Below the pieces are notes generated by a model. That model did no database searches. It had not been told where the DNA came from and saw nothing but the letters and a program-made list of their open reading frames with translations. From the NCBI GenBank assembly GCA_964526295.1, contig CAZGKW010000003.1, positions 107,194-171,193 on the forward strand: a stretch of 64,000 nucleotides of DNA, written 5' to 3'. The stretch comes from CAZGKW01 sp964526295 (GTDB lineage Bacteria; Planctomycetota; Phycisphaerae; FEN-1346). A program made the translations under genes and the position numbers. Positions 51,671 through 60,726 of this stretch are shown piece after piece. Position 1 is the stretch's first letter. Each line of letters opens with the position of its first letter.

Positions 51671-52846
51671 TTACCGCGCGACCCCGCCGGTGCCCCAGTC
51701 GTGGTCCCACCCGCTCTGCCAGTCCAGGCCCTCGTCGACCTCGGACTCCTCGACGTCCTCGGGCCGCAGCTCGCGGCCGCCTTCGTTCGAGAGCTTGCCC
51801 AGCAGCCGGACCAGCGTGTAGTGGACCTTCTCGCCGTCGAGGCGCATCTCGGCCCCCGGGTCGCGGAGCAGCCGCCCGGCGTAGGGCACCTGGAGGGGGA
51901 ACCGGAACTCGACCTTCACCACCAGCTCCTCCCACCAGGCATAGTCCATGTAATCCTCGTGATAGGGGCAGAACGAGACGTACGTCCAGCCCCACTGGGT
52001 CCAGGCGTCGCGCCGGTGGTGCCGGTAGGGGCAGTCGTCGTCCGGGTTGCCGTCGTCCCGCCAGTGCCACGGCTTGGCCAGCTCGACCTCGGTGAACTCG
52101 TTGGCGTAGTTGTACTGCTCGCGAACCCGCTCGAACCACCAGGGGGCCTCGTCCTCGTAGAGCCCGGCCATGCGGGCGGCCCAGTCGGCACCCTCCTCCT
52201 CCGCCTCCTCCAGCATGCGGCCTTCCTTGAGGCTGTCGTAGGCCGATCGGGTCCGTCCCTCGACGACGTCGCCCCCCGCCCGGCTGTACCCCATGGTGGT
52301 CGAGTCGGCCCGCCCGGCAACCGGCACGAGCGCCAGGACGGCGGCCCGGCGAATCAGCTCCAGCTTGTCCGAGGGCGGGTTGTCGGCCACGTCCGGATTG
52401 TACACCAGGTTGATTCGCTCGCCGCCGACCTCCAGGGGGACAACGACGCTGGCCACCCGGGCGGCGGCGAAGCCCGAGTAATGCACCACCATGTTGGCGT
52501 TGAACAGGAGGGCCGCCTGGGCGATGATCAGCAGGACCATGACCGCCACGGGAAACAGGAGCGTCATCTCGACGGCCGAGGTGCCGCCCTGGTCGCCGTG
52601 GAGGCGGGCGATCCGCCTGGCTCGCCGCCCCGGCCCGAGCCGCACCAGCAGGGCCGCGACCGCCGCCAGGGCCACCAGGCCGCCCACCACGATCAACAGG
52701 CACCGCAGGGCCAGGGGGCTGGCCGCCGCCGCCGAGAGCCACCGGGCGTCGTCGCCGCCGAACCGGCCGGCCAGCCAGACGAGGCCGACGACGCTGGCCG
52801 CGCTGGCGGCGCCGAGGACCGCGAGGGTCCAGTTGCGCTTTCGCAT
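51671..52846 (-). CDS. TadE-like pseudopilin with extra N-terminal membrane helices
   Basis: This 391-residue protein has two extra helices (LAVLGAASAASVVGLVWLAG, ALRCLLIVVGGLVALAAVAALLV). The TadE motif then follows: GDQGGTSAVEMTLLFPVAVMVLLIIAQAALLFNANMVVHYSGFAAARVAS, which includes the usual Glu and the small-residue face. A ~250-residue extracytoplasmic domain rich in Trp and Tyr ends it. The preceding helices are unusual for a pseudopilin and would hinder normal prepilin processing. Confidence 0.82.
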   Translation of the reverse strand: MRKRNWTLAVLGAASAASVVGLVWLAGRFGGDDARWLSAAAASPLALRCLLIVVGGLVALAAVAALLVRLGPGRRARRIARLHGDQGGTSAVEMTLLFPVAVMVLLIIAQAALLFNANMVVHYSGFAAARVASVVVPLEVGGERINLVYNPDVADNPPSDKLELIRRAAVLALVPVAGRADSTTMGYSRAGGDVVEGRTRSAYDSLKEGRMLEEAEEEGADWAARMAGLYEDEAPWWFERVREQYNYANEFTEVELAKPWHWRDDGNPDDDCPYRHHRRDAWTQWGWTYVSFCPYHEDYMDYAWWEELVVKVEFRFPLQVPYAGRLLRDPGAEMRLDGEKVHYTLVRLLGKLSNEGGRELRPEDVEESEVDEGLDWQSGWDHDWGTGGVAR

Positions 52847-52884
52847 GGGTCTCGTCCCGCATCCGCGCCGTTTCCGGGCCGCCT

Positions 52885-53451
52885 TCAGAACAGGCCCAGG
52901 ACGGCGTCCCAGAGCGTCACGTCGAACGTCCGCTCGACCTCCACGTTCGCCACGTACAGCAGCGTGCCGATGCAGACGGCAAATCCGAACGGCACGCCGA
53001 CGGTCGCCTCGGGCACCGCCGTATCGGTCTTGACGCCGGGCATCGCGAGCAGCCTGACGGCCGCCCCGAGGTGCCCGAGGAGGGTCCGCACCCGGCCGCG
53101 CCCGATCACCAGGACCAGGCCGATGACGGCCCCCGCCAGGAAGGAAACGAACACGGTGTGCAAGGCGCCGGGCCAACCGACGAACGCCCCGACGGCGCCC
53201 ATCAGCTTGACGTCCCCGCCCCCCATGCCGCCCAGGACGTACGCCAGGAACAGGAAGCCGAACCCGAAGCCGAACCCCGCCAGGTGGTTCGTCAGGCCCT
53301 GCCAGGCACTGCCCTCCACGTGCCCCTGGATCGCGCCGAACGCCAGGCCCGCCACGATCCCCGGATACGTCAGCCAGTTGTAGACGCTGCCCTTCTTCAG
53401 GTCGCAGGCGGCGGCCGTGACGACCATCGCCGCCAGGACGACCTCGGCCAC
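52885..53451 (-). CDS. cpaA: Type IV prepilin peptidase (A24, CpaA/TadV)
   Basis: The ~188-residue membrane protease has the two aspartate motifs: AAACDLKKGSVYNWLTYPG and GGMGGGDVKLMGAVGAFVG (the GxGD box), within about six helices. It cleaves and may methylate the Flp pilin and pseudopilins. A GTG at 53451 gives the usual A24 length; an ATG at 53541 would add ~30 residues not seen in the family. Confidence 0.9.
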   Translation of the reverse strand: MAEVVLAAMVVTAAACDLKKGSVYNWLTYPGIVAGLAFGAIQGHVEGSAWQGLTNHLAGFGFGFGFLFLAYVLGGMGGGDVKLMGAVGAFVGWPGALHTVFVSFLAGAVIGLVLVIGRGRVRTLLGHLGAAVRLLAMPGVKTDTAVPEATVGVPFGFAVCIGTLLYVANVEVERTFDVTLWDAVLGLF

Positions 53452-53597
53452 ACGTTCGATGGGCGGCCCTCCTCGTCCCCGCGGCGGCCGGCACGGGCGC
53501 TGGGCCCGCGCCGTCGGGCCGGAACACAACGGACTCCGCATCGCCGGCCGCGCCGGCGGCACAGACGCCGACGTCCTAACGGCGCCACCCCCCCGGT

Positions 53598-53843
53598 CTA
53601 GTCGTTGAAGTATTCGTCGATGTCGGATTCGCTGGAGTCGCGGGCCCGCTCCCAGATGCCCTGGACCCACTCGCGGACTTCCTTTCGGAAGATGATGAGC
53701 AGACCCAGAAGCGGCAGGGCGATCGCCGCGATGATCAGGATCAGCTCGACCCCTTCGACGCCGCGCTCGTCCTTGTGCAGCCGCCTCAGGTGGCCGATCA
53801 GGCCCGACCGCCACGGGCGACGCTTCGCCAATGCTCGAATCAT
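53598..53843 (-). CDS. flp: Flp-type pilin
   Basis: The 81-residue protein has a basic leader and RLHKDERGVEGVELILIIAAIALPLLGLLIIFRKEVREWVQGIW. The Gly/Glu pair followed by the hydrophobic helix is the processing site and polymer core of Flp pilins. A short acidic tail follows. The start at 53843 has AGGGGA upstream. Confidence 0.85.
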   Translation of the reverse strand: MIRALAKRRPWRSGLIGHLRRLHKDERGVEGVELILIIAAIALPLLGLLIIFRKEVREWVQGIWERARDSSESDIDEYFND

Positions 53844-53881
53844 TTCTCGTCCCCTTCTGTTGAATCGTCGCGCCCGTCTCG

Positions 53882-54175
53882 CTACATGAACGGCCACGAG
53901 ACGTAGAACGCGATCATCCCAAAGTAATCCGCCAGCACGTCGGCCAGCAGCAACAGCACCACGATGATCGGGACGCAGAAGACGCCCAGCACCAGGACGT
54001 AGTCGATCGCCCCGCCCGACTCGTCGCGGTGGAACCCGGCGGCCCGACGGAGCCGGCCGTGCCGCGCCCCGCGCAGCGCACCACCCACTCGGCGCGGCGG
54101 GGCCCCGCGCCCGCCGCGCAAGACCCGTCGGGGGCCGCCCGGGCTGCCTCTCGGGCTGTCTGTGCGCACCGTCAT
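53882..54175 (-). CDS. Second Flp-like pilin/pseudopilin
   Basis: This 97-residue protein has an Arg-rich leader of ~50 residues, then FHRDESGGAIDYVLVLGVFCVPIIVVLLLLADVLADYFGMIAFYV. The pattern resembles Flp pilins, but the residue at the Glu5 position is Asp (AIDYV). It may be a minor pilin. It lies 7 bases after the CpaF2 gene. Confidence 0.65.
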   Translation of the reverse strand: MTVRTDSPRGSPGGPRRVLRGGRGAPPRRVGGALRGARHGRLRRAAGFHRDESGGAIDYVLVLGVFCVPIIVVLLLLADVLADYFGMIAFYVSWPFM

Positions 54176-54182
54176 CGCCGGC

Positions 54183-55352
54183 TCACTCGCCTTCCTTATC
54201 GGCCAGCAGGGGGGCCAGGCTTGGCAGCTTCCGGACCTCCACCTGGACCGCCACCTCCTCGGCGAAGGCCAGCTTCCGGCCCGTCCATTCCAGGCGGGCC
54301 TCGGACAGCTCGGTCTCCCCCTCCGGCATCCTCAGGGCGAACAGGTCCTCCACCCGGTAATCGCCCCGTCGGCCGAGGGGCAGGACCTGGCTGATCTCGA
54401 CCACCCGCCGGCCCCCGTCGGCGAACCGCATCATCTGGACGATCACGTGGATCGCCGAGGCGATCTGGGCCCGCAGGGCCGACAGCGGGATGTCCACGTT
54501 CGACATCATCGCCATCGTCTCGAGCCGATTCAGGGCATCGGCCGGCGAGTCGGAGTGCAGCGTCGTCATCGACCCGGCGTGGCCGCTGGTCATGGCCTGG
54601 ATCATGTCGAGGGCCTCGCCGCCGCGGCACTCGCCCACGATGACCCGGTCGGGCCGCATCCGGAGGCTGTTCTTGAACAGGTCGCGGATCGTGACTTCGC
54701 CGCGGCCGTAGCGGTCGGGCGGGCGTGCCTCCAGGCCGATGACGTGCGGCTGGCGGAGCTGAAGCTCGCCCGATTCTTCGATCACGACGATCCGCCGGTC
54801 GTCGTGGATGTACTCCGACAGGACGTTCAGGAGGCTGGTCTTGCCGCTTGACGTCCCGCCGCTGACGAGGAGGTTCTTCTCGGTCCGGACGCACAGGATG
54901 AGGAAGTCGCGGGCCATCTCCGAGAGGGCGTGGCTTTCGACCAGGTAGTCCATGTCGAACGCCTCGCGGGAGAACTTCCGGATCGTCACCACCGTGCCGC
55001 GGCGCGAGCAGGGCTCGCGGGCCACGTGGACGCGGGACCCGTCGGGCAGCCGGGCGTCCATCAGGGGCCGCTCGTCCATCAAGCGCTTGCCGGAGTACTG
55101 GAGGACGTTTCGGACGGCGGCCAGGAGGGCGTCGTCGCTGGGGAACCGGGCGTTCGTGAGGATCAGGCGGCCCTTCTGCTCGATGTAGATCTCTTCCGGC
55201 CCGTTGATCATGACCTCGGTGACCGAGGGGTCGCGCAGGAAGTCCCCGATCGGATCGAGGAAGTGCTCGATCGTCTTCTCGAAGATGGCGTCGAGGCGGA
55301 CGACGTCCTCTCCGGACGCCTCCACCGCCGGTTGCGGTTTGGCCGTCGTCAT
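54183..55352 (-). CDS. Second CpaF/TadA-type ATPase (no FHA)
   Basis: The 389-residue secretion ATPase is complete without extra domains: SVTEVMINGPEEIYIEQKGRL, DARLPDGSRVHVA, Walker A SGGTSSGKTSLLN, IVVIEESGELQLRQPH, Asp box VIVGECRGGEALDMIQAM, His box TTLHSDSPADALNRLE. It is clearly diverged from the FHA-CpaF in the same operon, so this is not a recent copy. First gene of the operon; two motors could mean separate extension and retraction or two pilin types. Confidence 0.94.
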   Translation of the reverse strand: MTTAKPQPAVEASGEDVVRLDAIFEKTIEHFLDPIGDFLRDPSVTEVMINGPEEIYIEQKGRLILTNARFPSDDALLAAVRNVLQYSGKRLMDERPLMDARLPDGSRVHVAREPCSRRGTVVTIRKFSREAFDMDYLVESHALSEMARDFLILCVRTEKNLLVSGGTSSGKTSLLNVLSEYIHDDRRIVVIEESGELQLRQPHVIGLEARPPDRYGRGEVTIRDLFKNSLRMRPDRVIVGECRGGEALDMIQAMTSGHAGSMTTLHSDSPADALNRLETMAMMSNVDIPLSALRAQIASAIHVIVQMMRFADGGRRVVEISQVLPLGRRGDYRVEDLFALRMPEGETELSEARLEWTGRKLAFAEEVAVQVEVRKLPSLAPLLADKEGE

Positions 55353-55384
55353 CCGAGACGTTCCCCGCTTTTTCTGGCCCCTCT

Positions 55385-55390
55385 ATTATA
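55385..55390 (-). promoter_or_regulatory. -10 element (TATAAT) before the Tad operon
   Basis: A perfect TATAAT on the minus strand lies 33 bases before the first gene's ATG at 55352. No convincing -35 hexamer is found at the usual distance. Confidence 0.45.
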
Positions 55391-55539
55391 CGATTTCGCG
55401 GGGTACAAAACGCAGCAAACTTGGCCGAGCCCCCCAGTTAGAACGTCCAGAGAAGGCCCCGGTTGCGAGAAAACCGCGGCTTCGGCCACCGAAAACGACT
55501 ACGGCTTCCGCCGATCGCGTTCGGTCCCCCGGGGGCCGG

Positions 55540-55669
55540 GCCGGCCGGGGCACCTCCGGGCACCCGGCACTTGGCGGCGGAACGTGCGGCTGGCCTTCCG
55601 CTCTCCGCGTCGGATTTCGCCCGCCTGCCGGATGCTCTCGCCCAGCTTCCTGAAGTCGGCGTCCGCCAT
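55540..55669 (-). pseudogene. Fragment of an XRE/HigA-type antitoxin
   Basis: From the ATG at 55669 the minus strand reads ADADFRKLGESIRQAGEIRRGERKASRTF, the N-terminal segment found before the HTH of HigA-like regulators (F..L..S...A..I.RGE.KPSR.F). The HTH itself is absent. The rest of the 472-base gap between the Tad operon and Hsp70 contains no gene that I can support. Confidence 0.45.
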
Positions 55670-55824
55670 GTCAGGTACTCCCGCACCAGCCGGGCCAAGG
55701 CGCGGCCCGCAAGCGGGCCAGCGAAGCGGGCGAATCGGCTGCTCCGGGAATGGCCGCCCGGCCGAACGTCACCCGCGGCTTCCGCAGCGGGCTCGACTCG
55801 GCTTTCCGCTTCCCGCAGACTCAT

Positions 55825-57384
55825 TCACTCGACGCTCTTGAGGCTGAGGCGGCGGGCCTCGTCGGCCACCTCTTCCGCCTTCAGGGCCCCTTCGCGGGCG
55901 ATCTCCGTCGCGACGGTCTTGCCCGTCTCGGTGTCCTCGGCGGTGACGTGGATGCGGCCCTTGCGGTCGTAGGAGTACGTGACCTTGACGATCAGGCCCG
56001 CCGCCCGGCCGGGCGGCAAGCCCCGGACCTGGACCTGCCCGATGGTGATGTTCGCATCCGGGTCCGGGGCGTCGCCCTGGACCACCTGGAGCAGGACCTT
56101 CTGCTGGCCCGCCTGGCTCGTCTGGTACGGCTTCGTCACGCTGACGGGCAGGCGGCTGTTCTTCGGGATCAGGACGTCGTTTCGGTACTGGAGGGTCTGG
56201 GCGTCCTTGATGATGAGGCCCAGGGCGTGGGCCGCCACGTCGACGGTCCGGATCTTGCCCAGCTCGGCGGCAGCCTCGGCCGAGAGCTCCCGGATCGGCT
56301 CGGCGTTTCCAAGTGCACAGATGGCCGCATGGATGGCCGCCCCGGCCGCCACCGCCTCGTCCACCGGCACCTCCAGCCTGACCGTCTTGCCGCTCATCCG
56401 TTCCAGGAGCCCCTGGACCATGGGCATGCGGGTCGAGCCGCCCGTCGGGATGATCCGCGAGACGCCTTCCCACGTGATGCCGGCCTCCTCCAGGACCATC
56501 TCGGTCGTGAGCTGCGTGACGGCCAGAAGGTCCTCGGTGAGCGACTCGAACTCCGACCGGGTGACTTCGTAGTTGCCCCAGTGGCCCTTGTAGCTGACGG
56601 GGACGGTGGTGGTCTCGCGTCGGCTGAGGGTCCGCTTGGCCTCCTCGGCGGTGATCGAAAGGTACGCCAGGGCCTGCGGGTCGTGCCGGGGGTCGTCGCC
56701 GAACTCCTCGGCGAACCGCTCGGCCAGGTACCCCACGAGCCGCTCGTCCCAGTCCTTGCCGCCCAGCTCCACGTCGCCGTCGGTCGCGAGGGTGATGAAC
56801 TCGTTCCCGCGCTTCTCGATGACGGTGACGTCGAAGGTCCCGCCGCCGAGGTCGTAGACCATGTAGACGCCGTCCTCGGCCGACTGGGCCAGGCCGTAGG
56901 CCAGAGCCCCGGCGGTGGGTTCGTTGACGATGTCGATGACGTCGAGGCCGGCGATGGTGCCGGCGTCCTCGGTGGCCTTGCGTCGGGCGTCGTCGAAGTA
57001 GGCCGGCACGGTGATGACGGCCCGGTGGACGGGCCCGATGTGGAGCTCGGCGTCCTGCTTGAGTTTCTTCAGGATCAGCGCCGAGACCGTCTCGGGCGTG
57101 TACGTCTCGCCGTCCACCTTGAACCGCCACCGGGGGTTGCCCATCTGGCGCTTGACGTGGAGGACGGCCCGCGACGGGTCGGCCAGGGCCTCGCGGCAGG
57201 CGTCGCGGCCGACGAGCACCCCCGACTTGGTGAACGCCACGACCGAGGGGGTCAGCAGTTCGCCTTCGGCGTTGGGAACGAGGACGGGCTTGCCCGAGAC
57301 GTTGACGTAGGCGAGGCTGGAGAAGGTGGTGCCGAGGTCGATGCCGACGGCCCGATGCTCGGTGCTCGGGGAGGCTCCGGCCAT
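55825..57384 (-). CDS. Hsp70/DnaK-family chaperone, short form
   Basis: This 519-residue protein is shorter than DnaK (~640). The ATPase domain is complete: VGIDLGTTFSSLAYV, AVITVPAYFDDARRKAT, INIVNEPTA-type region (IDIVNEPTAGALAYG), VYDLGGGTFDVTVI, PTGGSTRMPMVQGLL. The substrate domain beta part is present (LIPKNSRLPVSVTKPYQTSQAGQQKVLLQVVQGD) but the C-terminal helical lid is missing. No grpE or dnaJ gene is adjacent. Probably an extra, HscC-like Hsp70 rather than the main DnaK. Confidence 0.93.
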   Translation of the reverse strand: MAGASPSTEHRAVGIDLGTTFSSLAYVNVSGKPVLVPNAEGELLTPSVVAFTKSGVLVGRDACREALADPSRAVLHVKRQMGNPRWRFKVDGETYTPETVSALILKKLKQDAELHIGPVHRAVITVPAYFDDARRKATEDAGTIAGLDVIDIVNEPTAGALAYGLAQSAEDGVYMVYDLGGGTFDVTVIEKRGNEFITLATDGDVELGGKDWDERLVGYLAERFAEEFGDDPRHDPQALAYLSITAEEAKRTLSRRETTTVPVSYKGHWGNYEVTRSEFESLTEDLLAVTQLTTEMVLEEAGITWEGVSRIIPTGGSTRMPMVQGLLERMSGKTVRLEVPVDEAVAAGAAIHAAICALGNAEPIRELSAEAAAELGKIRTVDVAAHALGLIIKDAQTLQYRNDVLIPKNSRLPVSVTKPYQTSQAGQQKVLLQVVQGDAPDPDANITIGQVQVRGLPPGRAAGLIVKVTYSYDRKGRIHVTAEDTETGKTVATEIAREGALKAEEVADEARRLSLKSVE

Positions 57385-57499
57385 AGAGGTGTCTCGCTCT
57401 TCACGGCGGTGCGCATGGCCATTCTAGGCCGCGGGAGGGGGTTGTCAAGCGAGACCGTAGGACGGCGCCCAATCGCCGGCCAGGACGGCGCCTTTCGCC

Positions 57500-57528
57500 T
57501 TGAGGGCCGGCCCGGGGCGGCCTATAAT
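57500..57528 (+). promoter_or_regulatory. Promoter of the aconitase gene
   Basis: TTGAGG (57500-57505), 17-base spacer, TATAAT (57523-57528). The start codon is 124 bases further on, leaving a leader of about 115 bases. Confidence 0.7.
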
Positions 57529-57652
57529 CCGCGCTGCTTCAGGTGATGCGCGGGCCGCGCCGAGAGACGCGGCGGGCACGCCACACCCGCCGCGCCGAGA
57601 GTCCAAACGGCTTGCCCGTTACCCGGTACTTGACGCCCCTTGCAGGTGCACG

Positions 57653-59608
57653 ATGCCCGATCAACCCAGAAACCTCGTCCACAAGGTCCTCGGGGCCCAT
57701 CTCGTCGGGGGCCGCCTCGAACCGGGCACCGAGATCGCCATCCGCATCGACCAGACGCTGACCCAGGACATCACCGGCACGATGGCGATGATGGAATACG
57801 AGATGATGGGGGCCCCGCCCCCCGCCACGGACCTCAGCGTCAACTACGTCGACCACAACCTGATGCAGCTCGGCTTCGAGAACGCCGACGACCACGCCTT
57901 CCTCCGCACGTTCTCCGCCAAACACGGGTTCTACTTCTCCAAGCCCGGCAACGGCATCTGCCACCAGGTCCACCTGGAGCGGTTCAGCGTCCCCGGCGGG
58001 ACCCTCCTCGGGGCCGACAGCCACACGCCGACCTCCGGCGGGGCCGGGATGGTCGCCATCGGGGCCGGGGGCCTCGACGTCGCCTCCGCCGTCGCCGGTC
58101 GGCCGTTCTACCTGACGGCCCCGAAGGTCCTGCGGGTCGAGCTCTCCGGCCGGCTCCAGCCGTTCGTCACGGCCAAGGACGTCGTCCTCAAGATGCTCGC
58201 AATCCTCACGACCAAGGGCAACGTCGGCTGGATGATCGAGTACGGCGGGCCGGGCGCCCAGGCGCTGTCGGTGCCCGAGCGGGCCACCATCACCAACATG
58301 GGCGCCGAGATGGGCGTGACGACGAGCGTCTTCCCCTCCGACGAGGTCACCCGGGCTTTTCTGAAGGCCCAGGGCCGCGACGACGCGTGGCAACCGCTGG
58401 CGGCCGACGAGGGGGCCCAATACGACCGCACGATCGAGCTGGACCTCTCGGCCGTCGAGCCGATGATCGCCTGCCCCCACTCCCCCGACAACGTCCGGAC
58501 GGTCCGCGAGGTGGCCGGCCGGCGCGTCGACCAGGTCTGCATCGGGAGCTGCACGAACTCCAGCTACCGCGACCTGATGACGGTGGCCCGGCTCCTGGAC
58601 GGCCGCAAGGCCCGGCCGGAGCTCGACCTGGTGGTCGCGCCGGGGTCGCGGCAGGTGCTGGAGAACGTCGCTCAGACGGACGCCCTCTACCAGATCATCG
58701 CCGCAGGGGCCCGCCTCGACGAGGCGGCGTGCGGGTTCTGCATCGGCGCGGCCCAGGCCCCCGCCACCGACGCCGTCAGCGTCCGCACCATCAACCGCAA
58801 CTTCGAGGGCCGAAGCGGCACCGCCTCGGCCGGCGTCTACCTGGCCAGCCCCGAGACCGCCGTCGCCTGCGCCCTCGAGGGCCGCATCACCGACCCGCGG
58901 GACCTGGGGCTCGGGTACCCCGAGATCGACGAGCCCGACCAGTACGTCCTGGACGATTCGCTGATCCTGCCGCCGGCCGAGGACCCGGACGAGGTGGAGG
59001 TGGTCCGGGGGCCGAACATCGTGGCCCCCCCGCCGTTCGAGCCCCTGCCCGACCGCCTCGCCGGGCCCGTGACGCTGAAGGTCGGCGACAAAATCACCAC
59101 GGACCACATCATGCCCGCCGGGCGGTTGACGGTCTACCGGAGCAACGTCCCGGCGTACGCCGAGTACGTCTTCCACCGGGTGGACGCGGGCTTTGCGGCC
59201 CGGGCGGTCGAGCAGCGGGACGCCGGGAGGGCGGTCTTCATCGTGGCCGGCGAGAGCTACGGCCAGGGGTCGAGCCGCGAGCACGCGGCCCTCTGCCCGC
59301 GGTACCTCGGCGTGCGGGCCGTCCTGGCCCGGAGCATCGAACGCATCCACCAGGCGAACCTCGTCAACTTCGGCATCCTGCCGCTCGTGTTCGAGACGGC
59401 CGAGGACTACGAATCGGTGGAGCAGGACGACGAGCTGGTCCTGGAGGGGCTCCGCGGCGGCGTCGAAGGCGGCGAGACGGTCGAGGTCACGAACGCGACC
59501 CGCGGCACGCGATTCACCGTCCGCCTGCTCGCATCGGACCGCCAGCGCGAAGCCCTGCTCGCCGGCGGCGTCCTCAACTTGGCGGCCGGGCAAACCGAGA
59601 GCGACTGA
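57653..59608 (+). CDS. acnA: Aconitate hydratase (mitochondrial-type)
   Basis: The 651-residue enzyme of the TCA cycle interconverts citrate and isocitrate using a [4Fe-4S] cluster. Cluster cysteines are in IGSCTNSSYRDL and ACGFCIG. GADSHTPTSGGAGMVAIGAGGLDVA and the C-terminal swivel domain (KITTDHIMPAG, AGESYGQGSSREHAALCPRYLGVRAVLARSIERIHQANLVNFGILPL) are intact. The length and SREHAAL layout match the ~650-residue aconitase group rather than the ~890-residue AcnA. A homoaconitase/isopropylmalate isomerase role is less likely because of the fused swivel domain. Confidence 0.93.
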   Translation: MPDQPRNLVHKVLGAHLVGGRLEPGTEIAIRIDQTLTQDITGTMAMMEYEMMGAPPPATDLSVNYVDHNLMQLGFENADDHAFLRTFSAKHGFYFSKPGNGICHQVHLERFSVPGGTLLGADSHTPTSGGAGMVAIGAGGLDVASAVAGRPFYLTAPKVLRVELSGRLQPFVTAKDVVLKMLAILTTKGNVGWMIEYGGPGAQALSVPERATITNMGAEMGVTTSVFPSDEVTRAFLKAQGRDDAWQPLAADEGAQYDRTIELDLSAVEPMIACPHSPDNVRTVREVAGRRVDQVCIGSCTNSSYRDLMTVARLLDGRKARPELDLVVAPGSRQVLENVAQTDALYQIIAAGARLDEAACGFCIGAAQAPATDAVSVRTINRNFEGRSGTASAGVYLASPETAVACALEGRITDPRDLGLGYPEIDEPDQYVLDDSLILPPAEDPDEVEVVRGPNIVAPPPFEPLPDRLAGPVTLKVGDKITTDHIMPAGRLTVYRSNVPAYAEYVFHRVDAGFAARAVEQRDAGRAVFIVAGESYGQGSSREHAALCPRYLGVRAVLARSIERIHQANLVNFGILPLVFETAEDYESVEQDDELVLEGLRGGVEGGETVEVTNATRGTRFTVRLLASDRQREALLAGGVLNLAAGQTESD

Positions 59609-59648
59609 GCCTCTCATTCCTCCCTCTCCCCTCCGCGAAGAGGGACAG

Positions 59649-59674
59649 AAAAAAGACACTTAGTGTCTTTTTTT
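59649..59674 (+). terminator. Terminator hairpin after aconitase
   Basis: AAAAAAGACAC, loop TTA, GTGTC followed by seven T. It lies 41 bases after the aconitase stop and can act in both directions. Confidence 0.75.
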
Positions 59675-59705
59675 GTGGCGTAAGTCCTTTGTTGGAAGGC
59701 AATTG

Positions 59706-59744
59706 CGCCTCGAAAAAAGACACTTAGTGTCTTTTTTCGAGGCG
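59706..59744. terminator. Second, longer copy of the same hairpin (bidirectional)
   Basis: A perfect 18-bp stem (59706-59723 and 59727-59744) with loop TTA. Its core AAAAAAGACAC-TTA-GTGTCTTTTTT is identical to the hairpin at 59649. It separates aconitase from the convergent membrane protein gene. Confidence 0.75.
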
Positions 59745-59764
59745 AGGGTGGGCAGTACAGGTGA

Positions 59765-60355
59765 TCAAGCCTCGTCATCGTCTGGTTGCCGCCGTGCCAG
59801 GCGCGAGCGGTACCAGGCCACGATCAGGACGACGGCGATCCCCACGACCAGCCCGGCGATCGCGCCTTGCGTGACGCCCAGCCCCAGCCCTACCTCGGCC
59901 GGGTCGAACCGGGGGTCGTCTCCGCCCGCGAAGATGCTCCGATAGTACCCCGGCGCCTGCGTCCCCAGGACGTAGCCCAGCAATCCCCCCAGGGCCGTGC
60001 AGGCCGCAGCGCTTGCGGCGATGATCAGGAACGCACGAAGCGTCGTCATCCGCTCACCCTCCGTCAGTGGCAGGCAGCACGCCTGGGCCAGGGCACAGGT
60101 GACCACGGCAGGCAGCAGAAGATAGAATTGCAGAATCGAATAGGCGACGAACAGGGGCAGGACCTGGCCCAGCGTCGGGTAGTCGTCGCGAAGCAGCGTC
60201 TCGGCGATCACGAGGCCCAAGAGGGCCAGCCACGCCCACAGCGCCGCCCACAGAAGCGGCCCGATGCGGAACCGTCCTTTGCGCGCTGCCCGGACCCCCA
60301 CGAGCAGGCCGGCCGAGGCGGTCACCCCCACCAGCAGAGCAACCCGTTCGGTCAC
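59765..60355 (-). CDS. Membrane protein of unknown function
   Basis: The ~196-residue protein has five predicted helices (VALLVGVTASAGLLVGV, LLWAALWAWLALLGLVIAE, VLPLFVAYSILQFYLLLPAVVTCALA, AFLIIAASAAACTALGGLLGYVLG, GAIAGLVVGIAVVLIVAWY). No family recognised. A GTG at 60355 begins the first helix; an in-frame ATG at 60403 is possible. Confidence 0.65.
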   Translation of the reverse strand: MTERVALLVGVTASAGLLVGVRAARKGRFRIGPLLWAALWAWLALLGLVIAETLLRDDYPTLGQVLPLFVAYSILQFYLLLPAVVTCALAQACCLPLTEGERMTTLRAFLIIAASAAACTALGGLLGYVLGTQAPGYYRSIFAGGDDPRFDPAEVGLGLGVTQGAIAGLVVGIAVVLIVAWYRSRLARRQPDDDEA

Positions 60356-60553
60356 CCCAGACCCCCGGCCCGCGATGGTATCGGCCCGAGGCATCGATGG
60401 CAAGGCGAACGCGGCAGGGGTCCGCGGCGCAAGCCAAGCGGGTCCAGGCGAGTCCTGTCACCATTCGGCGCGGTCCGTGCGGAGACCGACCGCCGAGAAC
60501 GTATGCGCATCCATTTCCCAAGGTCGAGGGTCCGGCGACGCGCAGAAAAAAAA

Positions 60554-60580
60554 GCCTCCTGGGCGGACGTCCCAGGAGGC
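60554..60580 (-). terminator. Intrinsic terminator (minus strand)
   Basis: Reading the minus strand, GCCTCCTGGG, a 7-base loop, CCCAGGAGGC, then at least eight T. A strong Rho-independent terminator with no annotated gene immediately upstream except the short reading frame at 60619-60678. Confidence 0.85.
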
Positions 60581-60618
60581 GCTCCCTCTCCCGCACCGAC
60601 GTCCCCTGTCGGCGCGGT

Positions 60619-60678
60619 CTAGCACAAGGCCAGGTAGGTCATCAGTGCCAGCAGCAGGATCTTTACTCGCCGCGTCAT
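60619..60678 (-). CDS. Possible 19-residue hydrophobic peptide / short transcript
   Basis: MTRRVKILLLALMTYLALC: three basic residues then one hydrophobic helix, ending in Cys. It sits in the middle of a ~175-base unit bounded by a good promoter (60727-60755) and a strong terminator (60554-60580), all on the minus strand. The unit may be a small membrane peptide gene or a small RNA; no clear ribosome-binding site is seen. Confidence 0.4.
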   Translation of the reverse strand: MTRRVKILLLALMTYLALC

Positions 60679-60726
60679 CGTCGTGTCCCCCGAAGCCGAC
60701 TCGTCTCCCCGTGTGCCTGCATCTTG

